The position numbers and the translations under genes are program-made. DNA of 64,000 bases from Hydrogenoanaerobacterium saccharovorans (lineage in GTDB: Bacteria > Bacillota > Clostridia > Oscillospirales > Ruminococcaceae), in contig NZ_RKRD01000003.1 of assembly GCF_003814745.1 (NCBI RefSeq), positions 62,001 to 126,000 of the forward strand, written 5' to 3'. Position 1 is the first letter of the stretch; every line of letters starts with the position of its first letter. The notes beneath the pieces are model-generated. The model saw only the letters and a list, made by a program, of their open reading frames with translations, was not told the DNA's origin and ran no database searches. Shown here piece after piece: positions 21,819-29,280 of the stretch.

Positions 21819-22769
21819 ATGCAGAATTTACTCACGTGCCTGAACATTATTGTCCCTATTTTTGCACTAGTTGGGCTTGGCTGTTTTTTGCGTAGAATGC
21901 ACATCACCAACGACAACTTTATCCAAGTGGGCAGCCATATCTTATTTTATGTGGTTTTACCCTGTTCTTTATTCATGAACCTTTACAACTCCGACTTCTC
22001 TACGGTATTTAACCCAAAACTGGTTTTGTTTGTGGTGATTACTCATGTGGGCACAGTGCTGCTTTTATCTATGGTTATGCCGCACTTTTTTAAAGACAGA
22101 AGCCAGTGCGGTATTGTAATACAGGGTGCTTTTCGCGGCAATATGATTTTACTTGGCTTGCCGCTTGCTTATAATATGTTTGGGCAAGCGGGTATGGGGC
22201 CAACCTCGCTGGTGATGGCATACACCATTCCGCTTTACAATATCCTTGGCGTTATAACACTTTCTGTCTTCTCCGATGAAGAAGACGAACGCAAAATCCA
22301 TTGGGGCGGCATTTTAGTTAAAATATTTAAAAACCCCTTGGTGATCGGTACGCTTGTTGCAGTTCCGTTTGCACTTCTGCGCATTCCGCTGCCCCATATT
22401 ATAACAGACACAGTTTCCAGTATCGGGGGTATTGGTGCAACATTTGGGCTGATTTTGCTCGGAGCACAGATCCGCCTGCCCAGTATGCGCCAAAACAAGG
22501 TACCCATTGCGGTGGCGGTGGGCATAAAACTGGTAATATTCCCTCTGGCGGTAATGGCATTGGCATTTTGGATGGGCTTTAACAGCAGGGAACTGGGTGC
22601 CGTATTCATTCTGGTGTCGGCACCGATGTCGATATCTAGTTTCGTCATGGCAAACAGTATGGGGCATGACGGAGAGCTTGCGGGGCAGATGGTGTTTGTG
22701 TCTACCATCCTTTCGATGTTTACATTGTTGGGTGGTTTGTATTTGCTGACAGTATTTGGTATATTGTAA
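21819..22769 (+). CDS. AEC-family permease
   Basis: A second auxin-efflux-carrier type transporter, 316 residues, paralogous in layout to the one at 14.1 kb but clearly diverged. MQNLLTCLNIIVPIFALVGLG begins helix 1; FRGNMILLGLPLAYNMFG and SAPMSISSFVMANSMG are family motifs. Likely substrate: a small organic anion. The ATG at 21819 gives the usual N-terminus but is only 2 bases from GGGGGAGG; the in-frame ATG 12 bases upstream overlaps that site, so the true start is uncertain. It probably forms an operon with the next gene. Confidence 0.85.
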   Translation: MQNLLTCLNIIVPIFALVGLGCFLRRMHITNDNFIQVGSHILFYVVLPCSLFMNLYNSDFSTVFNPKLVLFVVITHVGTVLLLSMVMPHFFKDRSQCGIVIQGAFRGNMILLGLPLAYNMFGQAGMGPTSLVMAYTIPLYNILGVITLSVFSDEEDERKIHWGGILVKIFKNPLVIGTLVAVPFALLRIPLPHIITDTVSSIGGIGATFGLILLGAQIRLPSMRQNKVPIAVAVGIKLVIFPLAVMALAFWMGFNSRELGAVFILVSAPMSISSFVMANSMGHDGELAGQMVFVSTILSMFTLLGGLYLLTVFGIL

Positions 22770-22784
22770 CGAGGAGGACTAAAA

Positions 22785-23087
22785 GTGGAAAAGAAAAAAT
22801 ATGCTTTTATGTTGCTGGGTGCGCAGTATAATCCTGCACAGCATTGCGCGCATTTTGAAACACAGGGTATGGATACCTACATTGTAACGGTAAGCAGTTT
22901 TGAACAAGCGTACGAGGCAGTAAAAAAGCTGGATAACATGGGCGTAGGTGCTTTGGAAGTTTGCGGAGCATTTGGCGAAGAGCGAGCAAAAGAACTTATT
23001 GCGCTTACCGACGGCAGAATGGCAATTGGCTTTGTTACGCATTTACCCGAGCAGGATGAGCTGTTTTATAGTTTCTTTGGTAATTGA
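22785..23087 (+). CDS. DUF6506-like small protein
   Basis: A 100-residue alpha/beta protein starting with GTG behind AGGAGG. MLLGAQYNPAQHCAHFETQGMDTYIV, followed by a helix and VGALEVCGAFGEERA, recalls the DUF6506 family of Clostridia; that assignment is from memory of the family pattern and is moderate. It has no signal peptide or membrane segment. It lies 15 bases after the AEC permease and is probably co-transcribed. Function unknown. Confidence 0.6.
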   Translation: MEKKKYAFMLLGAQYNPAQHCAHFETQGMDTYIVTVSSFEQAYEAVKKLDNMGVGALEVCGAFGEERAKELIALTDGRMAIGFVTHLPEQDELFYSFFGN

Positions 23088-23119
23088 CCGCATAGAAACA
23101 GACAGAAATCTGTAGGAAT

Positions 23120-23148
23120 TTGACGAATGTATGCCGATATGGTATAAT
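23120..23148 (+). promoter_or_regulatory. Promoter of the MATE leader
   Basis: TTGACG and TATAAT with an exact 17-base spacer. The predicted start near 23155 creates a 125-base untranslated leader before the MATE gene. Confidence 0.8.
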
Positions 23149-23154
23149 CCTAAA

Positions 23155-23280
23155 AAACAAATAAGTCTCGGATGTAACAACCGCCGGGTTGTTGTATCGG
23201 TAATGAGAAAAGTAGGAATATCGTTAGGCCTGTGGATAGGACAGACCTGGCGATTTTTTTGTATTTTTAGGAGGTTTTTT
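23155..23280 (+). promoter_or_regulatory. Attenuator-like leader RNA upstream of the MATE exporter
   Basis: The leader contains a 12-bp hairpin (23171-23198, loop GCCG) enclosed by a TCTC/GAGA helix (23166-23169 with 23205-23208) and an asymmetric purine-rich internal loop. A perfect intrinsic terminator follows, placed immediately before the AGGAGG of the MATE gene. That is the layout of a ligand-responsive or ribosome-responsive attenuator. I checked it by eye against ykkC/guanidine, preQ1, TPP, SAM, fluoride, yybP and T-box signatures and found no match. Confidence 0.6.
23220..23260 (+). terminator. Leader terminator before the MATE gene
   Basis: ATCGTTAGG-c-CTGT pairs with ACAG-a-CCTGGCGAT around a 7-base loop and runs into T7, 8 bases before the ribosome binding site. 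It would block the gene unless disrupted. Confidence 0.85.
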
Positions 23281-24624
23281 ATGAATCAGAAAAATATCTA
23301 CCAAACATTTGCCCGCTATGTTTCACTCAATGTACTCAGTATGCTGGGGTTATCACTCTATATTTTGGCAGATACTTTTTTTATCGCAAATGGTGTGGGC
23401 AGCAGTGGGCTTGTAGCGCTAAACCTTGTTTTGCCTGTGTACAGCGTGGTTAACGGTACGGGGCTGATGCTTGGTATTGGCGGTGCAACACGCTTTTCGA
23501 TAGCAGTGGGTGAGGGTAACCGCACGTTGGGTAGTAAAATATTTATGGATGTACTTTATGTTGCTTTGTTTGCAGGTATTTTGTTTACCGTAGTAGGTGT
23601 GTTTTTCTCAAAACAAATTGTAATTATGCTTGGTGCTTCCGAGCAAATCATCCCGTTGGCAGATACTTACCTCAAAACGATTCTGTCGTTTTCGGTAGTA
23701 TTTATACTGAATAATATTTTGGTGTGCTTTGTACGCAACGATAATAACCCCCATCTTGCTATGGCAGCAATGCTGTCCGCAAGTGTCAGCAACATTGTTT
23801 TGGATTACCTCTTTGTTTACCCCTGCGGGATGGGGATGTTTGGCGCGGCTTTTGCTACCGGGCTTGCACCGATTATCAGTATGTCTTTGTTGTCCATTCA
23901 TTTTATCTGTAAGAAAAACAGCTTTGCTTTGTGCCGCAGCCGTTTCAAGGTAACCGAGCTGAACCACATCATTCTATCGGGTGTGCCGGCATTTATCAAC
24001 GAGGTGAGCACAGGCTTGATTATGCTGTTGTTTAATTTTATCATCTTAGGCATTTCAGGCGATACCGGTGTGGGCGCTTACGGTATTATTACAAACATTG
24101 CGCTTATTTGCATTGCTATGTTCACAGGCGTTGCACAGGGCATTCAACCCATTGTCAGCCTGAATTTTGGGCAAAAAAATACCGCCAACATAAAAAAAGT
24201 ATTGTTGGCGTCAAGCGGTGTTGCTGTTGTATTGGGGGTTGTATTTTATTTTGTCGGCACATTGTTTACATCCCCCATTGTTGCAGTGTTTAATGGTGAG
24301 GGCGATTTACAGCTTGCAGAAATTGCAGCATATGGGATGCGCATCTATTTTATTGCATTTTTATTTATGGGTATCAATATCGTTATGTCTGCATTTTTAG
24401 CATGTATCGCAAAGCCGCGGCAGGCATTGCTCATATCGGCAATGCGCGGGTTTGCGGTTGTTGTGCCGCTTTTATTAGTTTTACCGCGCTTTTATGGGAT
24501 GACCGGGGTATGGCTGGCAATACCGTTAACCGAGCTGATTACTTTGGGGGTTAGCTTGGTATGCCTTTTTTTAAGCTTAAAGCATCGCGGGTATGAGCTG
24601 CATAAAACGCTCGGCAGCGAATGA
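23281..24624 (+). CDS. MATE-family efflux transporter
   Basis: A 447-residue, 12-helix MATE exporter that pumps drugs or metabolites out in exchange for Na+ or H+. Features are the N-terminal YVSLNVLSMLGLSLYILADTFFIA, GIGGATRFSIAVGEG, the second-half counterpart GVAQGIQPIVSLNFGQ, and GLAPIISMSLL. The start is the ATG behind AGGAGG; the frame is open further upstream, but that part lies over the promoter and leader. The last 48 bases overlap the convergent LysR gene. It is governed by the leader attenuator described above. Confidence 0.92.
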   Translation: MNQKNIYQTFARYVSLNVLSMLGLSLYILADTFFIANGVGSSGLVALNLVLPVYSVVNGTGLMLGIGGATRFSIAVGEGNRTLGSKIFMDVLYVALFAGILFTVVGVFFSKQIVIMLGASEQIIPLADTYLKTILSFSVVFILNNILVCFVRNDNNPHLAMAAMLSASVSNIVLDYLFVYPCGMGMFGAAFATGLAPIISMSLLSIHFICKKNSFALCRSRFKVTELNHIILSGVPAFINEVSTGLIMLLFNFIILGISGDTGVGAYGIITNIALICIAMFTGVAQGIQPIVSLNFGQKNTANIKKVLLASSGVAVVLGVVFYFVGTLFTSPIVAVFNGEGDLQLAEIAAYGMRIYFIAFLFMGINIVMSAFLACIAKPRQALLISAMRGFAVVVPLLLVLPRFYGMTGVWLAIPLTELITLGVSLVCLFLSLKHRGYELHKTLGSE

Positions 24625-25464
24625 CGGCGACACACCTGCGAGTGAGCACAACCCAATGGAACGCGGCGGTACAGGCTTTTTCAGTTTTAGCACAAATAAG
24701 TTGCCGCTTTGCAGGTATTCAGATGAAAACTCCTCGATAACGCACGAAATACCCAACCCGATGCGAGCAAATTCGAGCAAAAGGTCATGCGCACCAAGCT
24801 CAATTTCAGGCTCAAGCGGTACACCGTTTTGTAAAAAAAAGTTGTCGACATACCGTCGCGAATTGCTTAAACGCTCCAGCATGATTAAATGGCATTTGGC
24901 AAGCTCCCAGCTTTCTAGCGTGCGCCCTTTAAAATGGTTAAATTTTTCTGAAGCTACAAACACATCATGAACCTGGATGCATTCTTTTACCGTGATTTCA
25001 GGCTCATTGAGCGGAAGATTGGCAAACGCAAGGTCGATGGCGCCTGTTTTTAGCAAATCGAGTGCCTGTCCGCTGGTGCGGTTGATTACCTTGAGGCGGA
25101 TTTCGGGGTATTTGCTGTGGAATTGTTCGAGATAGGGCAGCAGATAATGCTCTGAAATGGTGTCACCCGCACCGATAGAAAGCTCGCCCGCCTGCAAATG
25201 CCGCATGCGTTCCAGCTTTTCTTCACCCGATGTTATAATGTTCAGTGCCGACGTGATATGCTCGTAAAGCATTTTGCCTTCCGGCGTAAGAGTAACCCCT
25301 CGGCTGCTGCGTGTAAACAGCTTGCGTTCCAGCTGCCGCTCCAACTGCTGCACAGATTGGCTGACCGCCGACTGCGTAATAAATAAAGTGCGCGCCGCTT
25401 GCGAAAAACTGCCGCAGCTTGCTACCTCGCGAAATACTCTGTAAAGCTCCAAATTAATCAGCAT
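24577..25464 (-). CDS. LysR-family transcriptional regulator
   Basis: A 295-residue LysR regulator. The N-terminal winged HTH reads FREVASCGSFSQAARTLFITQSAVSQSVQQLE; the substrate-binding domain starts near residue 90 (GELSIGAGDTISEHYLLPYL). It is divergent from the CofE-like gene, its most likely target, across 200 bases. Its 3' end overlaps the end of the MATE gene tail to tail. Confidence 0.93.
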   Translation of the reverse strand: MLINLELYRVFREVASCGSFSQAARTLFITQSAVSQSVQQLERQLERKLFTRSSRGVTLTPEGKMLYEHITSALNIITSGEEKLERMRHLQAGELSIGAGDTISEHYLLPYLEQFHSKYPEIRLKVINRTSGQALDLLKTGAIDLAFANLPLNEPEITVKECIQVHDVFVASEKFNHFKGRTLESWELAKCHLIMLERLSNSRRYVDNFFLQNGVPLEPEIELGAHDLLLEFARIGLGISCVIEEFSSEYLQSGNLFVLKLKKPVPPRSIGLCSLAGVSPSFAAERFMQLIPAML

Positions 25465-25523
25465 AACTGCCTCCTTGTCTTATGCCATTAGTAAAACTTA
25501 TATTAAATAAGATAAATACTAAT

Positions 25524-25552
25524 TTTACTTATATCTCAATTTATATTATAAT
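25524..25552 (+). promoter_or_regulatory. Promoter of the CofE-like gene
   Basis: TTTACT and TATAAT with a 17-base spacer, inside the LysR/CofE divergent region. ACTTATAT occurs twice around the -35 and could be part of a LysR site. A 110-base leader follows. Confidence 0.6.
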
Positions 25553-25664
25553 AACTTTGGTCGAAATTGCAATTGTGTTTGGTTATAAAAACCACTCGCA
25601 ACAAAAAATAAAAGCCCTTTTGGGTAAATAACAAACGGCGTTTGCTGTAATTGGAGGAATCATC

Positions 25665-26855
25665 ATGTCAAGAGCTGTTGGTACGGTATCTCGCGGTGTC
25701 AGAGCGCCCATCATTCGTGAAGGCGACGATTTGGCAAATATTGTGGTTAGTTCTGTTTTGGATGCTGCAAAAAATGAAAACTTCCCCATCAACGACAAAG
25801 ATGTTATCGGTGTTACCGAAGCGGTTGTTGCCCGTGCTCAGGGTAACTATGCTACCGTGGATGCAATTGCTGCGGATATCAAAGCAAAATTCCCAAGTGG
25901 CGAATTTGGTGTTTTGTTCCCCATTATGAGCCGTAACCGTTTTGCTATCTGCCTGCGCGGTTTTGCAAGAGGTGCAAAAAAAATCTACATCATGATGAGC
26001 TATCCGTCCGACGAAGTAGGCAACCATCTTGTAGACCTTGACTTGCTTGATGAAAAGGGTGTAAACCCCTGGACAGATGTGCTGTCTGAGGCAAAATACC
26101 GCGAATTGTTCGGCAGTAACCCCCACACCTTTACCGGTGTTGACTATGTAGAATACTATAAATCCCTTTGCCAAGAAGAAGGCGCAGAGGTTGAATTTGT
26201 ATTTGCAAATGCGCCAAGAACCATCTTGAATTATACTAAAAACGTTCTCGCTTGCGATATCCATACACGTGCCCGCACCAAACGTTTGCTCAAAGCGGCA
26301 GGCGGTGAAATTGTACTGGGTATGGACGAAATCATGTCCGCATCGGTAAACGGCAGCGGTTATAATGCGGATTACGGTCTGCTTGGCTCGAACAAAGCAA
26401 CCGAGGAGACGGTAAAGCTGTTCCCGCGTGATTGCGAGCATTTTGTTACCGAGGTTCAGGCACGCGTAATGCAGGCAACCGGCAAACATGTTGAGGTAAT
26501 GGTGTACGGCGACGGCGCTTTCAAAGACCCTGTAGGCAAGATTTGGGAACTGGCTGACCCCGTTGTATCACCCGCATTTACCGACGGTTTGGTTGGTACC
26601 CCCAACGAAGTGAAACTGAAATACCTTGCAGACAATAATTTTGCAAACCTCAAAGGCGATGAATTAAAAGAGGCGATTTCTAAGTTTATTAAGAATAAAC
26701 CAGCAGCACTGAAAGGCAGTATGGAGACACAAGGCACTACCCCCCGTCGTATTACCGACCTGCTTGGTTCGCTGTGCGACCTTACCACCGGCAGCGGCGA
26801 CAAAGGTACACCCATTGTGCTTATTCAGGGCTATTTCGATAACTACACCGACTAA
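25665..26855 (+). CDS. CofE-like F420-0:L-glutamate ligase family protein
   Basis: A 396-residue member of the CofE family (coenzyme F420-0:gamma-glutamyl ligase type), recognisable from GTVSRGVRAPIIREGDDLANIV, VTEAVVARAQGNYATVDAI and FPIMSRNRFAICLRG. True CofE adds glutamates to F420. No F420 synthesis gene occurs in the window, and clostridia of this type are not known to make F420, so the enzyme probably ligates an amino acid to some other acid. Homologues of this long form are common in Clostridia. GGAGG is 7 bases before the ATG. Probably controlled by the divergent LysR protein; monocistronic with its own terminator. Confidence 0.82.
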   Translation: MSRAVGTVSRGVRAPIIREGDDLANIVVSSVLDAAKNENFPINDKDVIGVTEAVVARAQGNYATVDAIAADIKAKFPSGEFGVLFPIMSRNRFAICLRGFARGAKKIYIMMSYPSDEVGNHLVDLDLLDEKGVNPWTDVLSEAKYRELFGSNPHTFTGVDYVEYYKSLCQEEGAEVEFVFANAPRTILNYTKNVLACDIHTRARTKRLLKAAGGEIVLGMDEIMSASVNGSGYNADYGLLGSNKATEETVKLFPRDCEHFVTEVQARVMQATGKHVEVMVYGDGAFKDPVGKIWELADPVVSPAFTDGLVGTPNEVKLKYLADNNFANLKGDELKEAISKFIKNKPAALKGSMETQGTTPRRITDLLGSLCDLTTGSGDKGTPIVLIQGYFDNYTD

Positions 26856-26970
26856 GCGGGTAAGCTGAGGATAGGTTAGTGCAAATAATAAGGTGTTGTA
26901 GTACGAGTATAGAAACGTTGGCAGCACCCCATGTAAGTTGAATAGAATTTGCACGAATAATCGCATAACA

Positions 26971-27004
26971 AAAGGCTTCGGAAATGTTTCCGAAGCCTTT
27001 TTTG
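26971..27004 (+). terminator. Terminator of the CofE-like gene
   Basis: A 14-bp stem (AAAGGCTTCGGAAA) with a 3-base loop and T run. It abuts the convergent AbrB gene and probably works both ways. A near-identical stem closes the next cassette at 27646. Confidence 0.92.
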
Positions 27005-27005
27005 T

Positions 27006-27245
27006 TTACAGGTTTTGAATTTTCTTAACGCAGTTACAGCAAATTTGTCTGCCATCAAGTTCACATAAACCTGTACTGCATCCGCAGAAGATACAAGATG
27101 GTTGCGATGTGGTGAGCAACACTCCGGCACCGGTGTAGGATAGATTTAGGCTGTCTCCTGCTTTCCAATTCATTGCCTCTCGTAATTCTTTTGTTAACAT
27201 AATTCTGCCCAACTCATCAATTTTACGCGTTGTACTTGTAACCAA
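27006..27245 (-). CDS. AbrB-type regulator with C-terminal zinc ribbon, copy 1
   Basis: A 79-residue protein. An AbrB/SpoVT swapped-hairpin DNA-binding domain (TRKIDELGRIMLTKELRE) is followed by a C-terminal C-x2-C...C-x2-C knuckle (CIFCG and CCNC). The start is TTG, with GCAGGTGA at the right distance. It is divergent from a small XRE gene 122 bases away. A paralogue with the same TTG start, length and partner lies 0.7 kb further on. Small AbrB-zinc proteins of this kind are presumed transition-state or stress regulators. Confidence 0.85.
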   Translation of the reverse strand: MVTSTTRKIDELGRIMLTKELREAMNWKAGDSLNLSYTGAGVLLTTSQPSCIFCGCSTGLCELDGRQICCNCVKKIQNL

Positions 27246-27272
27246 TTTTATTCACCTGCCTTTACATAATTT

Positions 27273-27341
27273 TTAAGTGTTGAACACTATTAAACACTTT
27301 ACGTGTTATTATACATTAAAATTAAAACATGGTAAACACTA
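27273..27341. promoter_or_regulatory. AACACT operator cluster in AbrB/XRE cassette 1
   Basis: The divergent region contains AGTGTTGAACACT (27276-27288, a 13-base palindrome), AACAC-N5-GTGTT (27293-27307) and another AACACT at 27335. Such clustered half-sites are what a small dimeric regulator would bind. One or both cassette proteins are the obvious candidates. Confidence 0.55.
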
Positions 27342-27367
27342 TTTATCAAATTTTAAGGAGTTTTGCC

Positions 27368-27619
27368 ATGTTTAAGATAAAAGCACCTGATGGGACAAAC
27401 AACCTTTGCGGTAAAAATTTAAAAGCGCTACGTTTAAAACAAAAACCACCGCTTTCTCAAAGAAAGTTGGCGCAAAGAATACAGATTATGGGATATGACG
27501 TAGATAACCATTTTATTAGAAGAGTAGAGAACGGAGAGCGATTTGTTACTGACATTGAAATAGATATTTTATGTAGGGCGCTAAACGTGAGTTATGGTGA
27601 ACTAATGAACCATGAATAG
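27368..27619 (+). CDS. Small XRE-family HTH regulator, copy 1
   Basis: An 83-residue helix-turn-helix protein: GKNLKALRLKQ, then LSQRKLAQRIQIMGYDVDNHFIRRVENGERFVTDIEI, a variant of the XRE fold with a longer turn between helices 2 and 3. I start at the ATG behind AAGGAG; an in-frame ATG 39 bases upstream overlaps the operator region. It is divergent from AbrB copy 1 and closed by its own terminator. Confidence 0.8.
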   Translation: MFKIKAPDGTNNLCGKNLKALRLKQKPPLSQRKLAQRIQIMGYDVDNHFIRRVENGERFVTDIEIDILCRALNVSYGELMNHE

Positions 27620-27645
27620 CTGTATTAAGTAGATATTGAGATAAT

Positions 27646-27678
27646 AAAAGGCTTCGGAAAAACTTCCGAAGCTTTTTT
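27646..27678. terminator. Bidirectional terminator between cassettes
   Basis: GCTTCGGAA stem with 4-base loop and T6. It serves XRE copy 1 rightward and AbrB copy 2 leftward, and closely resembles the terminator at 26971. Confidence 0.85.
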
Positions 27679-27682
27679 ACGT

Positions 27683-27922
27683 TTACAGGTGCTGTATTGC
27701 TTGAATACATTGGCGGCAAATTGGTTTTTCGTTCAGTGTAAGTAAATCATTACTGCCGCCGCAAAGGATACAGGCTTGCTGGGGGGAGGAGAGCAAAACA
27801 CCTTCTTTGGTACAGGTTAAATTAAGGCTATCTCCCGTTTTCCAATTCATTGTCTCTCTCAATTCTTTTGTCAACATAATTCTGCCCAGTTCATCAATTT
27901 TTCTCGTTGCAACAATTCTCAA
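27683..27922 (-). CDS. AbrB-type regulator with C-terminal zinc ribbon, copy 2
   Basis: A 79-residue paralogue of copy 1. The segment ATRKIDELGRIMLTKELRE and the NWK-GDSLNL part are nearly identical, while the C-terminal knuckle (CILCG and CRQC) has diverged. It also starts at TTG, here with a perfect AGGAGG at 8 bases. Divergent from XRE copy 2. Confidence 0.85.
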   Translation of the reverse strand: MRIVATRKIDELGRIMLTKELRETMNWKTGDSLNLTCTKEGVLLSSPQQACILCGGSNDLLTLNEKPICRQCIQAIQHL

Positions 27923-27983
27923 ACTAAAAACCTCCTAAACTGTTATTTTATGTATAATTATATCGTAAGCAGTTGTTTTATAG

Positions 27984-27998
27984 TTGCGATTATCGCAA
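27984..27998. promoter_or_regulatory. Palindrome in AbrB/XRE cassette 2
   Basis: TTGCGATTATCGCAA is a perfect 15-base palindrome in the centre of the 156-base divergent region. The AACACT motif of cassette 1 is absent, so the two cassettes probably have different operators. Confidence 0.5.
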
Positions 27999-28078
27999 GT
28001 ATAAAAATAATTTGTAAAATAAAAGCCAATAAAAAATAGTGGGAACAGAAAATAATATTAATTTTATGAGTTGATATC

Positions 28079-28321
28079 ATGTTTAAAAACTTAATTAGCA
28101 AACGGTTAAGGCAGGCACGAGAAAACAGCAACCCAATTATTACGCAAGAAGATTTGGCAGCAAGATTGCAATTACTGGGTATTTGTCTTGATGCCACCAT
28201 GTTATCAAAAATAGAGCAAAACAAACGAAGAGTTTATGATGTGGAATTGGTTGCAATAGCACAAACGCTAAAGGTTGGAGTTTGTTGGTTATTGGGACTA
28301 ACCGACGACAGAACAAAATAA
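28079..28321 (+). CDS. Small XRE-family HTH regulator, copy 2
   Basis: An 80-residue paralogue of the copy 1 XRE protein, sharing the MFK start, the long second helix (TQEDLAARLQLLGICLDATMLSKIEQNKRRVYDVEL) and overall length but much diverged in sequence. The ribosome binding site is weak (GAGTTGAT). Convergent with the tetR gene. Confidence 0.8.
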   Translation: MFKNLISKRLRQARENSNPIITQEDLAARLQLLGICLDATMLSKIEQNKRRVYDVELVAIAQTLKVGVCWLLGLTDDRTK

Positions 28322-28376
28322 ACTATAGGCATTATGTGCAGAGCCTGGAATGTTAGTGACAATGAACTGATGAAAT

Positions 28377-28418
28377 AAAAAAACACAGCGAACATGTTTG
28401 TCCACTGTGTTTTTTTGT
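28377..28418. terminator. Bidirectional terminator, XRE copy 2 / tetR
   Basis: An AACACAG stem extended by A/T runs on both sides, ending in T7 on the plus strand and T-rich on the minus strand. It lies between convergent genes. Confidence 0.75.
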
Positions 28419-28453
28419 TTGCAATCCATTTATCTGTAATTTTCGACTAAAAA

Positions 28454-29047
28454 TTACACTTCTAGTATTTTTCTTATAATTTTATACAAAAATGGCTTCA
28501 TGTTGTCAATGGTATCGGGTTGACCATTGATGATGGAGGTGTAGCAGATAGAACCGCATATTTCTATAATCACAAACAGTAATTTAAAAATTTCATCCTG
28601 ACTATGGCCTGCAAAATAAGGGTTTTTAAAGCATTCTTCTAAAATTTTATTTACTTCACTGTATTGCGAGTAAAATATTTTTTCGCGTATCAATGGCCAA
28701 GAAAAATCTTTTTTAACCATTTTCAGTACAAGTTTGTTTTTTTTGAAATACTCGACTATATAATCTACAATTGCAATCATATCCTCCACAAAGTCGCCTG
28801 TGGAGTTTTTTTTCATGCTGTTGTATGCATCGCAAAGCACGCGGCAACTTAAGCGCAGCATAATATCTTCCATTACATCAGACTTATCTTTAAAATAGAG
28901 GTAAAATGTGCCTTTAGCTACATTTGCTTTCTTCACAATTTCATCAATCGATGTTTTGTTAAAGCCTTTGCTTAAAAACAAATCGTAAGATGCATCAACA
29001 AGGCTTTGCTTTTTTTCTTTTTTTTGCTGTTTCATATTCTGCGCCAT
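28454..29047 (-). CDS. TetR/AcrR-family repressor
   Basis: A 197-residue TetR regulator. The N-terminal HTH is ASYDLFLSKGFNKTSIDEIVKKANVAKGTFYLYFKDK; the rest is the variable ligand-binding, dimerising domain. It is divergent from an MMPL exporter, and four copies of one palindrome lie between them, two of them over the -35 boxes. It therefore very likely represses both itself and the exporter, released by an exported compound. Confidence 0.93.
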   Translation of the reverse strand: MAQNMKQQKKEKKQSLVDASYDLFLSKGFNKTSIDEIVKKANVAKGTFYLYFKDKSDVMEDIMLRLSCRVLCDAYNSMKKNSTGDFVEDMIAIVDYIVEYFKKNKLVLKMVKKDFSWPLIREKIFYSQYSEVNKILEECFKNPYFAGHSQDEIFKLLFVIIEICGSICYTSIINGQPDTIDNMKPFLYKIIRKILEV

Positions 29048-29082
29048 ACCGATATCTCCACCTTACTTTAGTTACTGTAAAA

Positions 29083-29215
29083 AGCATAGCATTAAAATGA
29101 CTATCAGTCAATACACAAAATTAAGCCTTAATTAGCAGTGACTGTTGGTCATTTTAACAATTGACTAATAGTCATAAGACGAATATAATGGTAAACAATG
29201 AATGACTATTGGTCA
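29083..29215. promoter_or_regulatory. Four-site TetR operator array with two divergent promoters
   Basis: Four 13-base sites of the form TGACT-N3-RGTCA begin at 29098, 29139, 29162 and 29203, spaced 41, 23 and 41 bases. The leftward tetR promoter is TTGACT-N17-TATGCT (29111 to 29083) with site 1 on its -35. The rightward promoter is TTGACT-N17-TATAAT (29161-29189) with site 3 on its -35 and site 4 just after the start site. Confidence 0.85.
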
Positions 29216-29280
29216 TTGATAACGATTTGCTTCATAATTGCAAACATTGTTCAAAGAGAAAAACAGGGGAGATGACGATT

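Noticed and set aside
23131..23280. N-terminal extension of the MATE protein
   Set aside because: The frame is open by chance, but it covers the promoter, leader and terminator; AGGAGG marks the ATG at 23281.
25665..26855. F420 biosynthesis
   Set aside because: Only the CofE-like family member is present; one orphan ligase does not support the pathway.
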